From assembly GCF_047496725.1 (NCBI RefSeq), contig NC_132971.1, positions 8,515,001-8,579,000 of the forward strand: a stretch of DNA of 64,000 nucleotides. The letters run 5' to 3'. The DNA comes from Anoplolepis gracilipes (taxonomy: Eukaryota; Arthropoda; Insecta; Hymenoptera; Formicidae). The notes under the pieces were generated by a model that was not told the DNA's origin, did no database searches, and worked only from the letters and a program-made list of their open reading frames with translations. Both the position numbers and the translations under genes were made by a program. Shown piece by piece: positions 1-13,218 of the stretch; the first letter of the stretch is position 1; every line of letters starts with the position of its first letter.

Positions 1-199
1 AATTAAAGAAAAATATTAAAATTTACCATATTGGTAAATATAATTTTTAGTATATTTGAATATTGAATAACTTAAATTTTAAATACTATATATTCTATCT
101 TGAGAACTAATAACATTATGTCTTTCTGTGTGTTTAAAAAAAAATAAACATAGATGTACTTATACAATATATCAACAATCTAAAAATACAAGTTTCTAC

Positions 200-1882
200 C
201 TTTAATGTCACCTCATTGCCATACCAACAATAAAGAAATATTTGTATGAGCATAGAACACAAATAAGAAAATAAATATGCAAAGTCGAGAGTAAATAATG
301 ACGTCATTGTAGATAGTTTGTAAACGCTCATGCAGAGAACGAGGGAGATGAGGGAAAATTGAACGAAGATCATCATTGTAAAAGCTGCATTGACCGTGTG
401 CGCAAATCTGCAGTTTTATAGAGTTTCTTATGTATTATTATTTCTACAAATTATTAAATAATTTATTACGTATGTAAAGTTAAATAAACTACTTAAAATA
501 AGTGGATAAATTAAAAAGTGCATAATAGTATTTAGTCGAGAAACTTAATAGCTTAATGGCATAAAAAAATAAGCGTAATAATTAACTAATGATAAAAAAT
601 AATAATTCTGTATATATTTTTATCCTTAAAAAACTACAATTACAAAGGCTTAAAATTCTTATTTTTATCTTTTAATTGCTATAAATACTTGCTTATAAAT
701 GTAAATGTGATGATATATCAGATCGCGAACGATTGCTTTCTCGCGTGCTACCAGATCCTCGTCTGACTTGCTATTCTTCTCAGCTTCTATCAGCAACGTC
801 GGCAATATATGAGCACGATGGCACAGAATTTTGAATTGAACACAGATCTGGATCATCATACCGGAAATTAGTGTCTCGTGTGCTACACTGGAATTTGCGC
901 CTAACATCAAACCCACGGATTGAAATATCAACACAGGTAAGAAAACATATATTGATGATAGATCAAAGGGCGCCCAGTTGAACACAGGCAAGGTGCGCGT
1001 CTTAAAAAATGTGTAAAATTGCGCAACTGTCGCGCATATTGCTGCGCACTCATTGATAATCTCGCAGACGATCGTAACCTGTCTACAAATTTATAAATTA
1101 TCTATTAAAATAAGTCAAATAAAAAATAAATTTATAAATTGATGTGCATGTACAGATTAAGTTTTCTTAAGTTATTAAAAGCATTTTTAATTTATTATTA
1201 AGTTATTAAAAATAAATTTTTATACAAGTTATTTAAAAATTATGCAAAAATTTTTTTAAACAATTTACACTTTATGTATTATGCATAAGAGAGATAATTC
1301 TTATAAGATAAGTAAGGAAAGAAGAGGAAGAGTCGATAAAAATATCTTATAGTCAAAGTGATGCGTGAGTGATTTTAAAAAATTATTTTGCGAATAAAAG
1401 CAAGAGTAAAAAAAAGGGAAAAGGAAAACTTATTTTAATTTTGTCTTGTGACACAAATATAAAAATTGTTTATAATAAATAAAATTATTTTTTCATAATC
1501 TATTTAATAATTACATACATCAAGTGTCGATCAAATTTTGCTTGAATCAATGTTTCTTCTACATCTCTGGGAATACAATTGTCCTTTAACAGCATCTTGT
1601 CCAGATCGATGATTTTTCCACGACGTATAAGAGATGCACGACTTTGCAGGAAACGCCAAAGATCGTAAGGAACAGGTAGCACTTGTCTACAAATTCTTGC
1701 AGGCTCACCGATATGACAAAAGTGTCAACTATACCGTAGAGCATGAACAACTGCAGTAAAATAAACATAAATGCGGAGTAAAAATTGTATATCCAATACT
1801 TCAACGAGTTGACAGGAAAGTGCACCGGTCGCCAGTAACCGGTGTAAGTGAACAGAGCAAATGACATCGGAAGTATGTGCAT
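200..1882 (-). pseudogene. Odorant receptor (7tm_6), frameshifted, left-truncated copy
   Basis: Exons on the minus strand are 1519-1882 (exon 1), 693-1082 (exon 2) and 200-407 (exon 3); exon 4 would lie left of base 1. The protein matches the insect odorant receptor family: the N-terminal WRPVHFP motif, several hydrophobic segments, NWAPFDLSS in exon 2 and a membrane-rich exon 3 ending GNEVTLK. Relative to the right copy, exon 1 lacks one base between 1628 and 1629. This shifts the frame and brings a stop about 14 codons later. The rest of exon 1 is identical to the right copy. Exons 2 and 3 are open, so the loss looks recent. Splice sites match the right copy, including the GC donor after exon 2. 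An assembly error at the deletion cannot be excluded. Confidence 0.85.
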
Positions 1883-1981
1883 TATTTTAATTGAAGCAGC
1901 TCCCTATACTTCGATTGCATATATCGAGTTTGTTTCTTAATAATAAGTTCTGTACTCAATAGAAATTATATATCGTTATTG

Positions 1982-2203
1982 TTACTGTAGAGAAATACTT
2001 TCGTCTTGAGATGGAAAAAATTTCAGAATATTCAAAGCCAGAAGTAATTTCTCACAGCAAAAAGGCGATTGAAAGAGGAGACAATTTGTGTTGTGCATTA
2101 CCGATGATAATTTTCTGATATAACGCATTTTCTTCCCGTGTGTATATTTAACATTTATCGTCTTTTTTGCCGCAAGAATTTCTATAATACTACAGTTAGA
2201 CAT
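1982..2203 (-). other. Unassigned 73-codon open frame upstream of receptor pseudogene
   Basis: A 73-codon frame, identical to the one at 9714-9935, lies about 100 bp upstream of receptor exon 1 on the same strand. It has no recognisable domain or signal peptide. Its perfect conservation is explained by the nearly identical tract around it, so it is more likely promoter or 5' DNA than a gene. Confidence 0.2.
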
Positions 2204-3897
2204 AGGTATACTATTAATGATGTATGATTATTCCATACGCGCAGACATTAAAATCTCATGTATAATGTATAACAATTATCTCTACTACACATTTACAGCT
2301 AAACGAAGTATTCATCTACAAAGTTGCTTTCACATTGTAACACGATTATTTATAATAGATTAGAAAAAGTTTGATACGATGGAAAAATGCTAGAACAGAC
2401 AGGAGAAAATTATATTGTGCATATATTTCATTCCATCTTACAATTACAAACTGTCCATTGGCCTTTACAGTATGAATTAGTTCTTAAATATATAAATTAA
2501 AATATTTTACACTACGTTCTATAAATGTTATGTGTAATGCAAAATTCTTTTGTGATCTAAAATGAAATCCAAATGAACATAGTAATTTTTTTTTACAAAA
2601 TCGTGTATGCAAAATATAATTTAATATCACAATTAAAAATAAAATAAAAATGTTTAATTTATTCTACGCAAATAGTACTAGAAAGAAAACATCTTTATTA
2701 ATTTATAAGTACATTTATTTATATGTAAATATTTATATATATAATTATATAATTTTATAATTATTAATATATAAATACACATTTATATTTATATGCATAC
2801 AAAATATTAATTTCTAAACAAAATTAGGAAAATAGGAACAGTTACATATATATACTGTACTATATAAATCAGACAGGTCATAGTTGGAACAATTAAAAAA
2901 AGAAACAGAGAGTTTAACATGTTTAACCAAAAAACGAGGAAACAAGAGAGAAGAATTAAAAGCATTGACAATAAGGTAAATAATTTATTATTTAATATTT
3001 TACGTATTATTTATTGTTAGTTTATATATTACATGTTTATATATTATGCAACATATGTCACTGTCAACGTAATTGGAGCTGAGTTCCCTTAATCTAAAAT
3101 TTGAAGTTTTATTATATTTTCTTATATTACTATAGTAATGCTGTTATACAAAAAATATATTACATATATTATAAAAATTTAAATAAATTATTGAGCTACT
3201 ATTAATTTCTTTACAAGTATGTATCATTAAAAAAATTAATTTAGAAATTCCCTAATGCAAGTAATTAAAAGTATATAAATTAATAAATTTTATACTTTTA
3301 TTCCAAGAATAATAAAAAATATTTAATTTTTTATAAATATGTATATCTTTTTGTATATACCACAGTAGAATTTATTTTATTGTAAAATACCTTTTAATAA
3401 AAATTATATTAAATTTATACTCTATATAGAATATATGTTTATTATTTTAACAAAAAAGTTATTTTATTCTATAAAATTATTTTATCAATTCGTTTTAAGA
3501 TTGTTGTCTTTTCCTCTTCTTCTCTTTATCGAGAATTATAATTATATGCATACACACTCACATACATACATAAAAATATTTTAATAAATATATATAGAAT
3601 AAATCTAGAACAAATGTCATGTCGGATAAGATATTACTTCTGTTAAGTTTTAAATTTCTCGATAAAAAATATCACTAATAATTTATTCAGGTGATCGAGT
3701 TTAGTGCAGGTGACAAAATAACAATGCACACTCGTTTCTTTGTGCTATGTTTTTGAATTACTCAAAATAAATTTTAAAAAATATAGCTTAAATATTATTT
3801 TATAGTACTCTATATAATATAAGATTATTGTTACGTAATACTTATTTGGATTATTATTTTTAGTTAATCATGTATCTATTTGTTACAAGCGTATATG

Positions 3898-3908
<11 letters not shown>

Positions 3909-3947
<39 letters not shown>
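3909..3947. repeat. GT microsatellite (left copy)
   Basis: A run of about 19 GT units. The matching site in the right copy (11632-11666) is shorter and lacks the following GCATGCGTGTT stretch, so this site changed after the duplication. Confidence 0.95.
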
Positions 3948-3948
<1 letters not shown>

Positions 3949-4722
3949 ATGCGTGTTTTGTGCATTTTTTGTTTTCACATTTAATATTTATTATGTGAAA
4001 TAAAATACATTTTTATCGAGAAAAATTAACAATTCTTTTCACCTTGACAGGCAAATATCAAAGTCAAGTTACTTTCTATGAAATCTAATCGCAAAAAGTC
4101 TAAAAGTTTTATTATATATAACCTAATATAAAAATAACTATATTGATTATTAAGACATATTTTTTAACTTATTTTGATTAATAGCAACTGTAAAATTTTT
4201 TTCTGTTATTGTTAAAATAATTTAAAAAATTAGACTTTTCTCATTAAGCAGTTTTCATAATATTTGATTGTTTTTTAATAATATAACGATAATAAATATA
4301 ATAACAATATTTTCGATTTGTTTTATTTTCTTTTGCTCATAATTAAAATAAAAAAATATTGCCTCAAAGTTAGGTATGGCATCTTCTTCGATTTACTCTA
4401 CTCATAGTATTTGCTGGAATAATAAAATGATTACACGCAGCTAATAAATTTATACATAAATTGTGTTTTTAATTTATATATTACGACGATCGTGTCAATA
4501 AACTTTTACCGGATAGTTTTAAAAAATAATTATATGACTACATGTAATTCTACGCTTTCAAGATAATTATAACAAAGAATTCATAATTTCCAACTGTCGG
4601 TAAAATATTTTGACTATACATTTACACAGAAGGAACGATAAAAATTGCAAATCTTTTGACATTTTTTTATTTTAACTTTCTTTCTCAAACATAAAAAATA
4701 TATATTTAATTTATACATATAT

Positions 4723-5039
4723 ATAATATTTAAATATTATGCATATATATTTCATTTGTACAACAAAATATACATGCATAATTGATCTACATAAAAGTTT
4801 TCATGGATTTGCAACTGTACATTCAAAACAATCATATAAATGATGCCAAACGATGCGATGTAGAGGGTCACAATCTTAATAATATATGTGGAAATTAAGA
4901 TTATGGGTATGTTACAAACAAATATTGAAAAAATTTTTATCACTTTATATTGCTTCAAAAAAATGCACATTATATTAAAAATTCAAAAGATTGAGCTAAT
5001 GTTTTATGTTTCCAGAATATATAGCATAATTAAAATATA

Positions 5040-5100
<61 letters not shown>

Positions 5101-7232
5101 GTGTATATATCGGAAATTATTTTTAACATTTTCTTTAATGAAGTATTTTTATCTTAGTTGTAAATAAAAGTATTTGTAATTGCAAAGCATTTCTAAACAT
5201 ATTTATATAATTTTTTTTTATCTTCCCAATAATAGTCTTAAAATATCTATATTCCTATAGTTCAAACATCTATTTTTAAATTATTCTGTATATATAAAAT
5301 ATTATTGGGTATATTATAAAAATAAAAAATGATATAGAGGAAAAAGGGTATTTTATTACATAATGAACAGGTAAAACTTATTAATTCAGAAATATTAAGA
5401 ACTTTATTCAATTAAGTTGATACTTACTAATTTTAATAAGCTTGTTGGTTCATATTTTCTTAAATTATTAATTATGCTATTGCTACGAATTGCTACGTAT
5501 GTAGCATTTCTATTGTGAAAATGAGTTAGGATGTTCTAGCTTGCACATCATCTAAATGAATAATCTATGAAAATAGATTTTAATATTAATTTAATAGTAA
5601 TTTTGTACCTAATTAATATTAATAATGATTTTAAACATGTATAGACAGTGTATCATAAATTGTGAAAGTAAAGTTGTAATAATTTCTCATATAAATATAA
5701 GGAGAGTGACAGTTTCAGTTATTTGTAATTTAATGCATAAATGACATAAATGCATTATTGAAACTTAATGTATTACATATATGAAACTTCTTGTATTACA
5801 TTGATTCATATTAAATCACAACATTATTAAAAATATTAACATTAAAAATATAAACAGAAATAATTATGTAGCGAAATCCTATTGAACTCCCTCTCATTGT
5901 TAGTAAAGTGCACTCACCATGCACTCAACGAAAATTCAGAATTGATTTTTTCAAAAAAAAGCCATATATATTCGAAAAAAATTTATTCCATATTTCCATT
6001 TCTACTTATATTTGCATGAAAAATCACATTTTTTAAAATAGTTTCTTTGGGAAACAATATATTCCTACAAATGCTTCTTTCACTTCCTCGAAACAATGAA
6101 AATCGGCCTTTTGTTAGGCCTTTGCGAGGTCAGTTTGTCCTTTACTTTTGATGTCGTCGATCGTAATCTTAAAATGATAAAGTGACTATTGATTTGAGAA
6201 AAAATCGTTCAATGTCATCATTTTCAAATAATCAATAAGTCACATGGATTCATAAGCTTGTAAACCTTTATGTAATTCTTCTTTTTCTCAAGATAACGAA
6301 TCACCTTTGAAATAATTTTGAAATGTTTAACAACGTCGAAAGAAATATCGCAGTAATGAATTAATTAAAAGGTCTCACGGAAAGCGATTTCTAGCATTAC
6401 TTTCAAAAATGGGAAGATCTTCAGCAGTATGTTGTTTCCTAAGGAAACTATTTTGAAGCTCCTATTTATTTGTAAAAAAAACTATGTAATAAATAAATTT
6501 TTTTGTGATTAATCGTACTTTTAAAACAAATCATGTATTTATATGATTTATTAAAAGTATATTTATTTTTATCAAGAATAATATGTAAATGATATGATAA
6601 TAACATGAAATGATAATAATGATATTTAAACATCATTATTATTGTATATAATTATATCATTATACATATATAATTGAATAAATTGAAAAATATAGCATAC
6701 ATTTTTTAACAAAATTAAAGATTACAACAAATTTTTGATATTGTATATATATTGCATAATTTTAAATTATAAAGAAAAAAATATAAAAGCCCTTACATAA
6801 TTTGATAGAATATAAGATGCGACGAGTTCAATATCCTCGTTCCAGGCAACTATTTAAACACTTCCACTTGAAATAAAATTTAAAAAATTTATATTGCTGA
6901 TAATATCCAACTAAACAGGGGGATCATCAACAAAGCCCATTATTTCACTATAAAAATAAATTCATTAAATGACATGATTAAAACTCAATAACTATACAAT
7001 TAATTGTTTGTTTTTATCTTGTTAGAACACAAATACTTATTACCTAACTATAGATATGTACGCGTGAAAAATTCTTAATATGTGAAGAGCTGAGTGTTCA
7101 ACCTGGTACTTTTGTCCCATCTAAGAGTCTTTTAAGACATTATACGTCGAATAAGATACTTTAAGAATCTACACAAAAGAGGTGTCTCGTTTAATAGATC
7201 ATCACTATAAGAATTTTCACAATTAGTTTTAT
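4723..7232. other. Unique AT-rich spacer between receptor copies
   Basis: No gene is seen. It begins where the duplicated sequence diverges and carries a long TA microsatellite at 5042-5110. The stretch 5,880-7,200 is slightly less AT-rich but gives no coding exon on either strand, and I did not find the expected last receptor exon in it. Confidence 0.6.
5042..5110. repeat. TA microsatellite
   Basis: An almost pure TA run ending in interrupted TATATG units. The open frame running through it codes only alternating Ile/Tyr and is an artefact. Confidence 0.95.
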
Positions 7233-9614
7233 CTAATTTCGAATACTAACGCTCATAAAGGATTCGGTGCTTAAAGTAATTACATAGCCACTCGACATTT
7301 TAAGAGGTTTGCCGGCACGCATCATTATTATCACAAGATCTTTCATTACTCGATCTCTTAATGTCGTCCAATCCATCTCATAAATAGCAGTGCTGACATC
7401 AATACTCTATAAGAAAATAATTAAAACAATCATTATTAATTAATTAATATATGTGCCAATTAATAATTAACGCAATATTATTTTCAAATTGCCTTCCCCA
7501 TTTCCTCTCTTGTTTTTGCTAATTGCTACATATTTGTTGTTTAATTTTACATATTTATTAAACATTATTAAATATTAGAGAGGGTAATTAAAATAAGACA
7601 AGTAAATTTGGAAAACTAAAAAATACTAAGAAATACTAGAAAGACTAAATAGATAATTCAATCGATTCTCTGAAGGAAAAGTAAATTTGTGTTTAGAATT
7701 AATAATTAAAGAAAAATATTAAAATTTGCAATATCGGTAAATATAATTTTTAGTATATTTGAATATTGAATAACTTAAATTTTAAATACTATATATTCTA
7801 TCTTGAGAACTAATAACATTATGTCTTCCTGTGTGTTTAAAAAAAAATAAACATAGATGCAGTTATAAACATAGATGTACTTATACAATATATCAACAAT
7901 CTAAAAATACAACAAGTTTCTACCTTTAATGTCACCTCATTGCCATACCAACAATAAAGAAATATTTGCATGAGCATAGAACACAAATAAGAAAATAAGT
8001 ATGCAAAGTCGAGGGTAAATAATGACGTCATTGTAGATAGTTTGTAAACGCTCATGCAGAGGACGAGGGAGATGAGGGAAAATTGAACGAAGATCATCAT
8101 TGTAAAAGCTGCATTGACCGTGTGCGCAAATCTGCAGTTTTATAGAGTTTCTTATGTATTATTATTTCTACAAATTATTAAATAATTTATTACGTATATA
8201 AAGTTAAATAAACTATAATAATTAAAATAAGTGGATAAATTAAAAAGTGCATAATAGTATTTAGTCGAGAAACTTAATAGCTTAATAGCATAAAAAAATA
8301 AGCGTAATAATTGACTAATGATAAAAAATAATAATTCTGTATATATTTTTATCATTAAAAAATCTACAATTATAAAGGCTTAAAATTCTTATTTTCATCT
8401 TTTTAATTGCTATAAATACTTGCTTATAAATGTAAATGTGATGATATATCAGATCGCGAATGATTGCCTTCTCGCGTGCTACCAGATCCTCGTCTGACTT
8501 GCTATTCTTCTCAGCTTCTGTCAGCAACGTCGGCAATATATGAGCACGATGGCACAGAATTTTGAATTGAGCACAGATCTGGATCATCATACCAGAAATT
8601 AGTGTCTCGTGTGCTACACTGGAATTTGCGCATAACATCAAACCCACGCATTGGAATATCAACACAGGTAAGAAAACATATATTGATGATAGATCAAAGG
8701 GCGCCCAGTTGTACACAGGCAAGGTGCGCGTCTTAAAAAATGTGTAAAATTGCGCAACTGTCGCGCATATTGCTGCGCACTCATTGATAATCTCGCAGAC
8801 AATCGTAACCTGTCTACAAATTTATAAATTATCTATTAAAATAAATCAAATAAAAAATAAATTTATAAATTGATGTGCATGTACAGATTAAATTCTCTTA
8901 AGTGATTAAAAGCATTTTTAATTTATTATTAAGTTATTAAAAATAAATTTTTATACAAGTTATTTAAAAATTATGCAAAAATTTTTTTAAACAATTTACA
9001 CTTTATGTATTATGCATAAGAGAGATAATTCTTATAAGATAAGTAAGGAAAGAAGAGGAAGAGTCGATAAAAATATCTTATAGTCAAAGTGATGCGTGAG
9101 TGATTTTAAAAAATTATTTTGCGAATAAAAGCAAGAGTAAAAAAAAGGGAAAAGGAAAACTTATTTTAATTTTGTCTTGTGACACAAATATAAAAATTGT
9201 TTATAATAAATAAAATTATTTTTTCATAATCTATTTAATAATTACATACATCAAGTGTCGATCAAATTTTGCTTGAATCAATGTTTCTTCTACATCTCTG
9301 GGAATACAATTGTCCTTTAACAGCATCTTGTCCAGATCGATGATTTTTCCACGACGTATGAAGAGATGCACGACTTTGCAGGAAACGCCAAAGATCGTAA
9401 GGAACAGGTAGCACTTGTCTACAAATTCTTGCAGGCTCACCGATATGACAAAAGTGTCAACTATACCGTAGAGCATGAACAACTGCAGTAAAATAAACAT
9501 AAATGCGGAGTAAAAATTGTATATCCAATACTTCAACGAGTTGACAGGAAAGTGCACCGGTCGCCAGTAACCGGTGTAAGTGAACAGAGCAAATGACATC
9601 GGAAGTATGTGCAT
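7233..9614 (-). CDS. Odorant receptor, four exons seen
   Basis: Exons are 9250-9614, 8424-8813, 7924-8131 and 7233-7406. Phases join cleanly (2, 2, 0), giving 378 residues if exon 4 runs to the stop at 7233; ant receptors are usually about 380-410. Insect odorant receptors are seven-helix, inverted-topology ligand-gated cation channel subunits that pair with Orco in antennal neurons. Visible signs are WRPVHFP near the N-terminus, NWAPFDLSS in the middle, and a C-terminal exon with MDWTTLRDRVMKDLV followed by GKPLKMSSGYVITLSTESF, typical of this family. The start ATG at 9614 gives the short N-terminus expected. Intron 2 has a GC donor (GCAAGT). A donor GTTAGT just after 7251 suggests a further short last exon, but I found no convincing one, so the true C-terminus is uncertain. 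Family membership is certain; the ligand is unknown. Confidence 0.9.
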
Positions 9615-9713
9615 TATTTTAATTGAAGCAGCTCCCTATACTTCGATTGCATATATCGAGTTTGTTTCTTAATAATAAGTTCTGTACTCAATAGAAATTA
9701 TATATCGTTATTG

Positions 9714-9935
9714 TTACTGTAGAGAAATACTTTCGTCTTGAGATGGAAAAAATTTCAGAATATTCAAAGCCAGAAGTAATTTCTCACAGCAAAAAGGCGA
9801 TTGAAAGAGGAGACAATTTGTGTTGTGCATTACCGATGATAATTTTCTGATATAACGCATTTTCTTCCCGTGTGTATATTTAACATTTATCGTCTTTTTT
9901 GCCGCAAGAATTTCTATAATACTACAGTTAGACAT
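9714..9935 (-). other. Unassigned 73-codon open frame upstream of receptor
   Basis: This is the same frame as 1982-2203, upstream of the intact receptor. It could lie in a 5' untranslated exon. There is no evidence that it is translated. Confidence 0.2.
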
Positions 9936-11623
9936 AGGTATACTATTAATGATGTATGATTATTCCATACGCGCAGACATTAAAATCTCATGTATAATGT
10001 ATAACAATTATCTCTACTACACATTTACAGCTAAACGAAGTATTCATCTACAAAGTTGCTTCCACATTGTAACACGATTATTTATAATAGATTAGAAAAA
10101 GTTTGATACGATGGAAAAATGCTAGAACAGACAGGAGAAAATTATATTGTGCATATATTTCATTCCATCTTACAATTACAAACTGTCCATTGGCCTTTAC
10201 AGTATGAATTAGTTCTTAAATATATAAATTAAAATATTTTACACTACGTTCTATAAATGTTATGTGTAATGCAAAATTCTTTTGTGATCTAAAATGAAAT
10301 CCAAATGAACATAGTAATTTTTTTTTACAAAATCGTGTATGCAAAATATAATTTAATATCACAATTAAAAATAAAATAAAAATGTTTAATTTATTCTACG
10401 CAAATAGTACTAGAAAGAAAACATCTTTATTAATTTATAAGTACATTTATTTATATGTAAATATTTATATATATAATTATATAATTTTATATTTATTAAT
10501 ATATAAATACACATTTATATTTATATGCATACAAAATATTAATTTCTAAACAAAATCAGGAAAATAGAAACAGTTACATATATATACTGTACTATATAAA
10601 ATCAAACAGGTCATAGTTGGAACAATTAAAAAAAGAAACAGAGAGTTTAACATGTTTAACAAAAAAACGAAAAAACAAGAGAGAAGAATTAAAAGCATTG
10701 ACAATAAGGTAAATAATTTATTATTTTACGTATTATTTATTGTTAGTTTATATATTACATGTTTATATATTATGCAACATGTGTCACTGTCAAGGTAATT
10801 GGAGCTGAGTTCCCTTAATCTAAAATTTGAAGTTTTATTATATTTTCTTATATTACTATAGTAATGCTGTTATACAAAAAATATATTACATATATTATAA
10901 AAATTTAAATAAATTATTGAGCTACTATTAATTTCTTTACAAGTATGTATCATTAAAAAAATTAATTTAGAAATTCCCTAATGCAAGTAATTAAAAGTAT
11001 ATAAATTAATAAATTTTATACTTTTATTCCAAGAATAATAAAAAATATTTAATTTTTTATAAATATGTATATCTTTTGGTATATACCACAGTAGAATTTA
11101 TTTTATTGTAAAATACCTTTTAATAAAAATTATATTAAATTTATACTTTATATAGAATATATGTTTATTATTTTAACAAAAAAGTTATTTTATTCTATAA
11201 AATTGTTTTATCAATTCGTTTTAAGGTTGTTGTTTTTTCCTTTTCTTCTCTTTATCGAGAATTATAATTATATGCATACACACTCACATACATACATAAA
11301 AATATTTTAATAAATATATATAGAATAAATCTAGAACAAATGTCATGTCGGATAAGATATTACTTCTGTTAAGTTTTAAATTTCTCGATAAAAGATATCA
11401 CTAATAATTTATTCAGGTGATCGAGTTTAGTGCAGGTGACAAAATAACAATGCACACTCGTTTCTTTGTGCTATGTTTTTGAATTACTCAAAATAAATTT
11501 TAAAAAATATAGCTTAAATATTATTTTATAGTACTCTATATAATATAAGATTATTGTTACGTAATACTTATTTGGATTATTATTTTTAGTTAATCATGTA
11601 TCTATTTGTTACAAGCGTATATG

Positions 11624-11631
<8 letters not shown>

Positions 11632-11666
<35 letters not shown>
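11632..11666. repeat. GT microsatellite (right copy)
   Basis: The shorter counterpart of the GT run at 3909-3947. Confidence 0.95.
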
Positions 11667-11667
<1 letters not shown>

Positions 11668-13218
11668 GTGCATTTTTTGTTTTCACATTTAATATTTATT
11701 ATGTGAAATAAAATACATTTTTATCGAGAAAAATTAACAATTCTTTTCACCTTGACAGGCAAATATCAAAGTCAAGTTACTTTCTATGAAATCTAATCGC
11801 AAAAAGTCTAAAAGTTTTATTATATATAACCTAATATAAAAATAACTATATTGATTATTAAGACATATTTTTTAACTTATTTTGATTAATAGCAACTGTA
11901 AAATTTTTTTCTGTTATTGTTAAAATAATTTAAAAAATTAGACTTTTCTCATTAAGCAGTTTTCATAATATTTGATTGTTTTTTAATAATATAACGATAA
12001 TAAATATGATAACAATATTTTCGATTTGTTTTATTTTCTTTTGCTCATAATTAAAATAAAAAAATATTGCCTTTCAAAGTTAGGTATGGCATCTTCTTCG
12101 ATTTACTCTACTCATAGTATTTGCTGGAATAATAAAATGATTACACGCAGTTAATAAATTTATACATGAATTGTGTTTTTAATTTATATATTACGACGAT
12201 CGTGTCAATAAACTTTTACCGGATAGTTTTAAAAAATAATTATATGACTACATGTAATTCTACGCTTTCAAGATAATTATAACAAAGAATTCATAATTTC
12301 CAACTGTCGGTAAAATATTTTGACTATACATTTACACAGAAGGAAAACGATAAAAAATGCAAACCTTTTGACATTTTTTTATTTTAACTTTCTTTCTCAA
12401 ACATAAAAAATATATATTTAATTTGTATATATATAACAAAATATAAATACATCAAAAATTTATTGTTATATGTATATTAATATTGACATTTAATACATAA
12501 TAATAACATTGATATTTATAATACATTTTCTTTTTTTTTCAGGAAACTCAACAAGTCTAATAAAATAGTATCATCTTTGTTGCCCTCCCACTGTTATTTT
12601 CCGGTATTGTATTCATGGCTCATAACCACACATATAATGATAATGTAGCTGCAAATGATACATTTTCATGGTTGGAGTGCTTTTGACGACGAAAGAGAAA
12701 ATACGAATGCCAGACGTCCGTGGTCCGTGTCCGTATATATCGATTTTGAACCCTCTATTACATCAGATGTTTTAACAACTGAATGACGTCGTTATACAAG
12801 AGCGTCGAACAAAATTTTGCTTTGTTACTTTATTTTATTAATTGTCTTTTAACATATTATTTCTAGATCATGCCTACATAGCAAAAAACTTATAAAAATA
12901 GTAACATAAAATATATAGTTACATAATAAATATTTGTTCTAAAAAAATCTCTAAAGAAAAAAAATTTATACATAACAGTTACCTTTATTATAATTTAAAC
13001 ATGTAATGTTCCAGAAAAGAAAGTTTATTTATTTTTCTTCTTTTTTCTCTTATAAAGAGAGACAGAAATTATACAAGAAAATGTGTGAAAACATATTTTA
13101 TATATAACGTTATATATTTATATATAATTATATATAAATATTTTTCCCGAGATGTTAAATCAAAGAGAGAAATTTACTACATGTTTATACATATGTCTAG
13201 ATGAAAATCACGAAGAAC

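Larger units (their letters stand above)
1..4722. repeat. Left copy of tandem segmental duplication
   Basis: This segment aligns with 7704-12432, starting at base 1, so the homology must continue beyond the left edge. It contains the receptor pseudogene and about 2.8 kb upstream of it. Homology stops near 4722, inside an AT-rich run. Differences are uneven: about 1-3% in most parts but almost none between about 1,170 and 2,750. The two copies also differ in a GT microsatellite, in a short duplication in the intron after exon 3 and in small indels. Confidence 0.93.
7704..12432. repeat. Right copy of tandem segmental duplication
   Basis: This is the second copy of the receptor locus, in the same orientation as 1-4722. 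It includes exons 3, 2 and 1 of the intact receptor and its upstream DNA. The matching part of the left copy that would hold exon 4 lies outside the window. The sequence between the copies (4,723-7,703) includes exon 4 of the right gene. Confidence 0.93.

Noticed and set aside
4888..5157. Plus-strand open frame of 89 codons
   Set aside because: Its length comes from reading through a TA microsatellite (Ile/Tyr repeats).
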